Source: G963665085 sp963665085
Lineage (GTDB): Bacteria > Bacteroidota > Bacteroidia > Bacteroidales > JAAAOM01
Reading direction: 5' to 3'
Length of the DNA: 64,000 nt
Assembly: GCA_963665085.2 (NCBI GenBank)
Contig: CAXXXS010000001.1
Location: 3,968,001 to 4,032,000 of the forward strand
Shown here: piece by piece, positions 62,598 through 64,000 of the stretch
How positions within the stretch are numbered: the stretch's first letter is position 1
Layout: every line of letters begins with the position of its first letter
The notes under the pieces: model-generated
What the model was told of the DNA's origin: nothing
The model's input: only the letters and a program-made list of their open reading frames with translations
Databases searched by the model: none
Program-made: the position numbers and the translations under genes

Positions 62598-64000
62598 TTA
62601 AAATCCTACATTAATACCAAATGTCCATGTCCTGGGAACAGGATATGCAGAATAATCATCGCCTAATGCAAGTACTGAAACAGCTTCTCCATCATAAGTA
62701 GTACTTACTTCCGGGTTGTTTCCTGAGTAATTTGTAAAAGTATATAGCTGCTGAACACTTGTATACAATCGGATATTTTTAAAGTATTTAAGCTTTTCTG
62801 TATTGAATGTATAACCTAAGGTAACATTCTTAACAGTTAAATAACTTCCATCTTCGATAAATCGGCTGTTAAACCAGTCTCTTTCCATACCAGTTGCATA
62901 CTTAGTTGTACCATACAAACCATCTCCCGGATTTTCTTCTGAACGCCAACGGTTTTTAACTTCTTTTAGAACATTAAATGGTCCATCAAGATTTGTTGCC
63001 CCTGTTTCAAAATTGTTAGAAATATCATTACCATAAGAACCTGCCATGGTAACTGTAAGATCAAAGTTTTTATAGGAGAATGAGTTTGTCATGCCAAATA
63101 AGAAATCCGGAGTTGGATCCCCAATTACTGTTCTGTCCCCACCAGTATTGGTATTAAGAATTTCACCATCTTCGTTAACATCTTTAAATTTAACAGTACC
63201 AACGGCAGATGCATTTGCATGCGCTGAGTTATCATATTCTTCCTGGTTATCATAAACGCCATCATGAACCAATCCCCAGAATAAACCAATACGTTGGCCA
63301 ACTTTTGTTATGTGATTTCCTTCATACAATGCGTCAACATTATCGGCCAATTCAAGAACTTCATTGTCATTAAATGAAATATTAAACACTGTATTCCATT
63401 TGAATTCCCCAATTAAGTTTCTTGATTGAACAGAGATTTCATGTCCCCAGAATTTTAATTCTCCAGAATTACCGGTAAATTCTGTATATCCTGATGATGG
63501 GGCAATAGAGAAGTCATACAATAGATTGGTTGTTCTTTTTGTATAATAATCGTAAGCCAAATCAATTCTATTGTTAAATAATCCAATATCAATACCTAAA
63601 TCAATTTGCTTTGTTGTTTCCCAACCCAATAAGCTATTACTTAGATTGTACACATAAGACCCTGATTCAACGGAACCATTAAAGATTGCATTTGCACCAA
63701 GTTCAACAAGCGCATAATGGGTATAGTTTCCAATGTTATTGTTACCTGTTATACCCCAACTACCTCTCACTTTAAATAAAGAAACGGGTATACTTTCCGG
63801 GAAGAATTCTTCTTCAGACACAATCCATCCTGCAGATATAGAAGGGAAATTACCCCAACGATTGTCTTCTCCAAAACGTGAAGAACCATCTCTCCTGATT
63901 GCTGCAGAAAGCATGTATTTATTGTTGTAGTTGTAATTAAATCTTGATAAATATGACAACATTGACCACTCATTAATCTCTCCGTCAGTTCCATCTTCAT
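62598..64000 (-). CDS. susC: SusC/RagA TonB-dependent receptor, C-terminal part (cut by window edge)
   Basis: The frame is open through the right edge, so the ATG at 63962 is internal and the 5' end lies outside. The visible ~467 residues are beta-barrel with the SusC signature strand NNKYMLSAAIRRDGSSRFGE then NRWGNFPSISAGW. FSYKNFDLTVTMAGSYGNDI and the final barrel strand RTWTFGINVGF also fit. SusC imports oligosaccharides across the outer membrane with TonB energy. The plug domain, signal peptide and any regulatory neighbour lie upstream and cannot be seen. It is directly followed by susD. Confidence 0.97.
   Translation of the reverse strand, partial: EDGTDGEINEWSMLSYLSRFNYNYNNKYMLSAAIRRDGSSRFGEDNRWGNFPSISAGWIVSEEEFFPESIPVSLFKVRGSWGITGNNNIGNYTHYALVELGANAIFNGSVESGSYVYNLSNSLLGWETTKQIDLGIDIGLFNNRIDLAYDYYTKRTTNLLYDFSIAPSSGYTEFTGNSGELKFWGHEISVQSRNLIGEFKWNTVFNISFNDNEVLELADNVDALYEGNHITKVGQRIGLFWGLVHDGVYDNQEEYDNSAHANASAVGTVKFKDVNEDGEILNTNTGGDRTVIGDPTPDFLFGMTNSFSYKNFDLTVTMAGSYGNDISNNFETGATNLDGPFNVLKEVKNRWRSEENPGDGLYGTTKYATGMERDWFNSRFIEDGSYLTVKNVTLGYTFNTEKLKYFKNIRLYTSVQQLYTFTNYSGNNPEVSTTYDGEAVSVLALGDDYSAYPVPRTWTFGINVGF

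Noticed and set aside
1..64000. CRISPR array, tRNA or rRNA genes
   Set aside because: No regularly spaced repeat array, tRNA-like cloverleaf or rRNA-like segment was noticed on either strand.

Overview
The window is AT-rich DNA from a member of the Bacteroidota, most likely class Bacteroidia (an environmental Marinilabiliales-type organism is my inference). The basis is the gene content: BatD/BatE aerotolerance proteins, a SusC/SusD pair inside a polysaccharide utilization locus (PUL), DUF4038 and DUF5916 proteins, S23-type four-helix-bundle remnants, and promoters fitting the Bacteroidota pattern TTTG-N19-TAnnTTTG. No rRNA, tRNA or CRISPR array was recognised.

Layout. 1-2176: the 3' end of batD and complete batE, followed by an opposing DUF218-like envelope gene. 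3366-9933: a likely autoregulated TetR gene, an outer-membrane barrel, a MacB/LolCDE-type ABC transporter (one ATPase, two FtsX-type permeases) and a LolA-like lipoprotein-sorting protein. Together they look like one dedicated envelope export system. A dead S23 gene fragment and repeats sit in its gaps. 9989-19918 is a mixed region: a GT39-type glycosyltransferase, a GH140-like hydrolase, two small proteins, a large hybrid histidine kinase, a methyltransferase and an AlbA/Schlafen-type ATP-binding regulator. The last two are separated by an attC-like hairpin and a GC-rich repeat. 20126-22380: a two-gene SPFH plus zinc-ribbon module like YdjI/YdjG of Bacillus. 22537-26970: a toxin-antitoxin pair whose toxin is decapitated, an APC permease with cytosolic regulatory domains, an intact HigBA pair and a solo IS200/IS605 element. 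27159-34767: a complete RND efflux operon (adaptor, pump, TolC) followed by a LytTR regulator and a LytS-type kinase.

34837-64000 is a large PUL-like region, nearly all on the minus strand. From the right edge it holds susC (partial), susD, a GH78 rhamnosidase, a GH3, a GH106 rhamnosidase, two GH43 enzymes and a CBM9/DUF5916 outer-membrane protein. A plus-strand Nudix-type regulator follows, then a GH3, a carboxylesterase, another GH3, an orphan SusD-like fusion and a nucleoside-hydrolase-like lipoprotein. The enzymes suggest a plant or algal polymer carrying rhamnose and arabinose or xylose. Genes are mostly separated by strong intrinsic terminators. A 15-bp palindrome of the form GTGTCnTnAnGACAC occurs upstream of the DUF5916 gene and between the Nudix regulator and its divergent GH3 neighbour. 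I propose it as the operator of this regulator.

The observations most worth following are the Nudix regulator with its paired operators, the orphan SusD-like fusion, the TetR-controlled export operon, the SPFH/zinc-ribbon module without PspA, and the attC-like hairpin.
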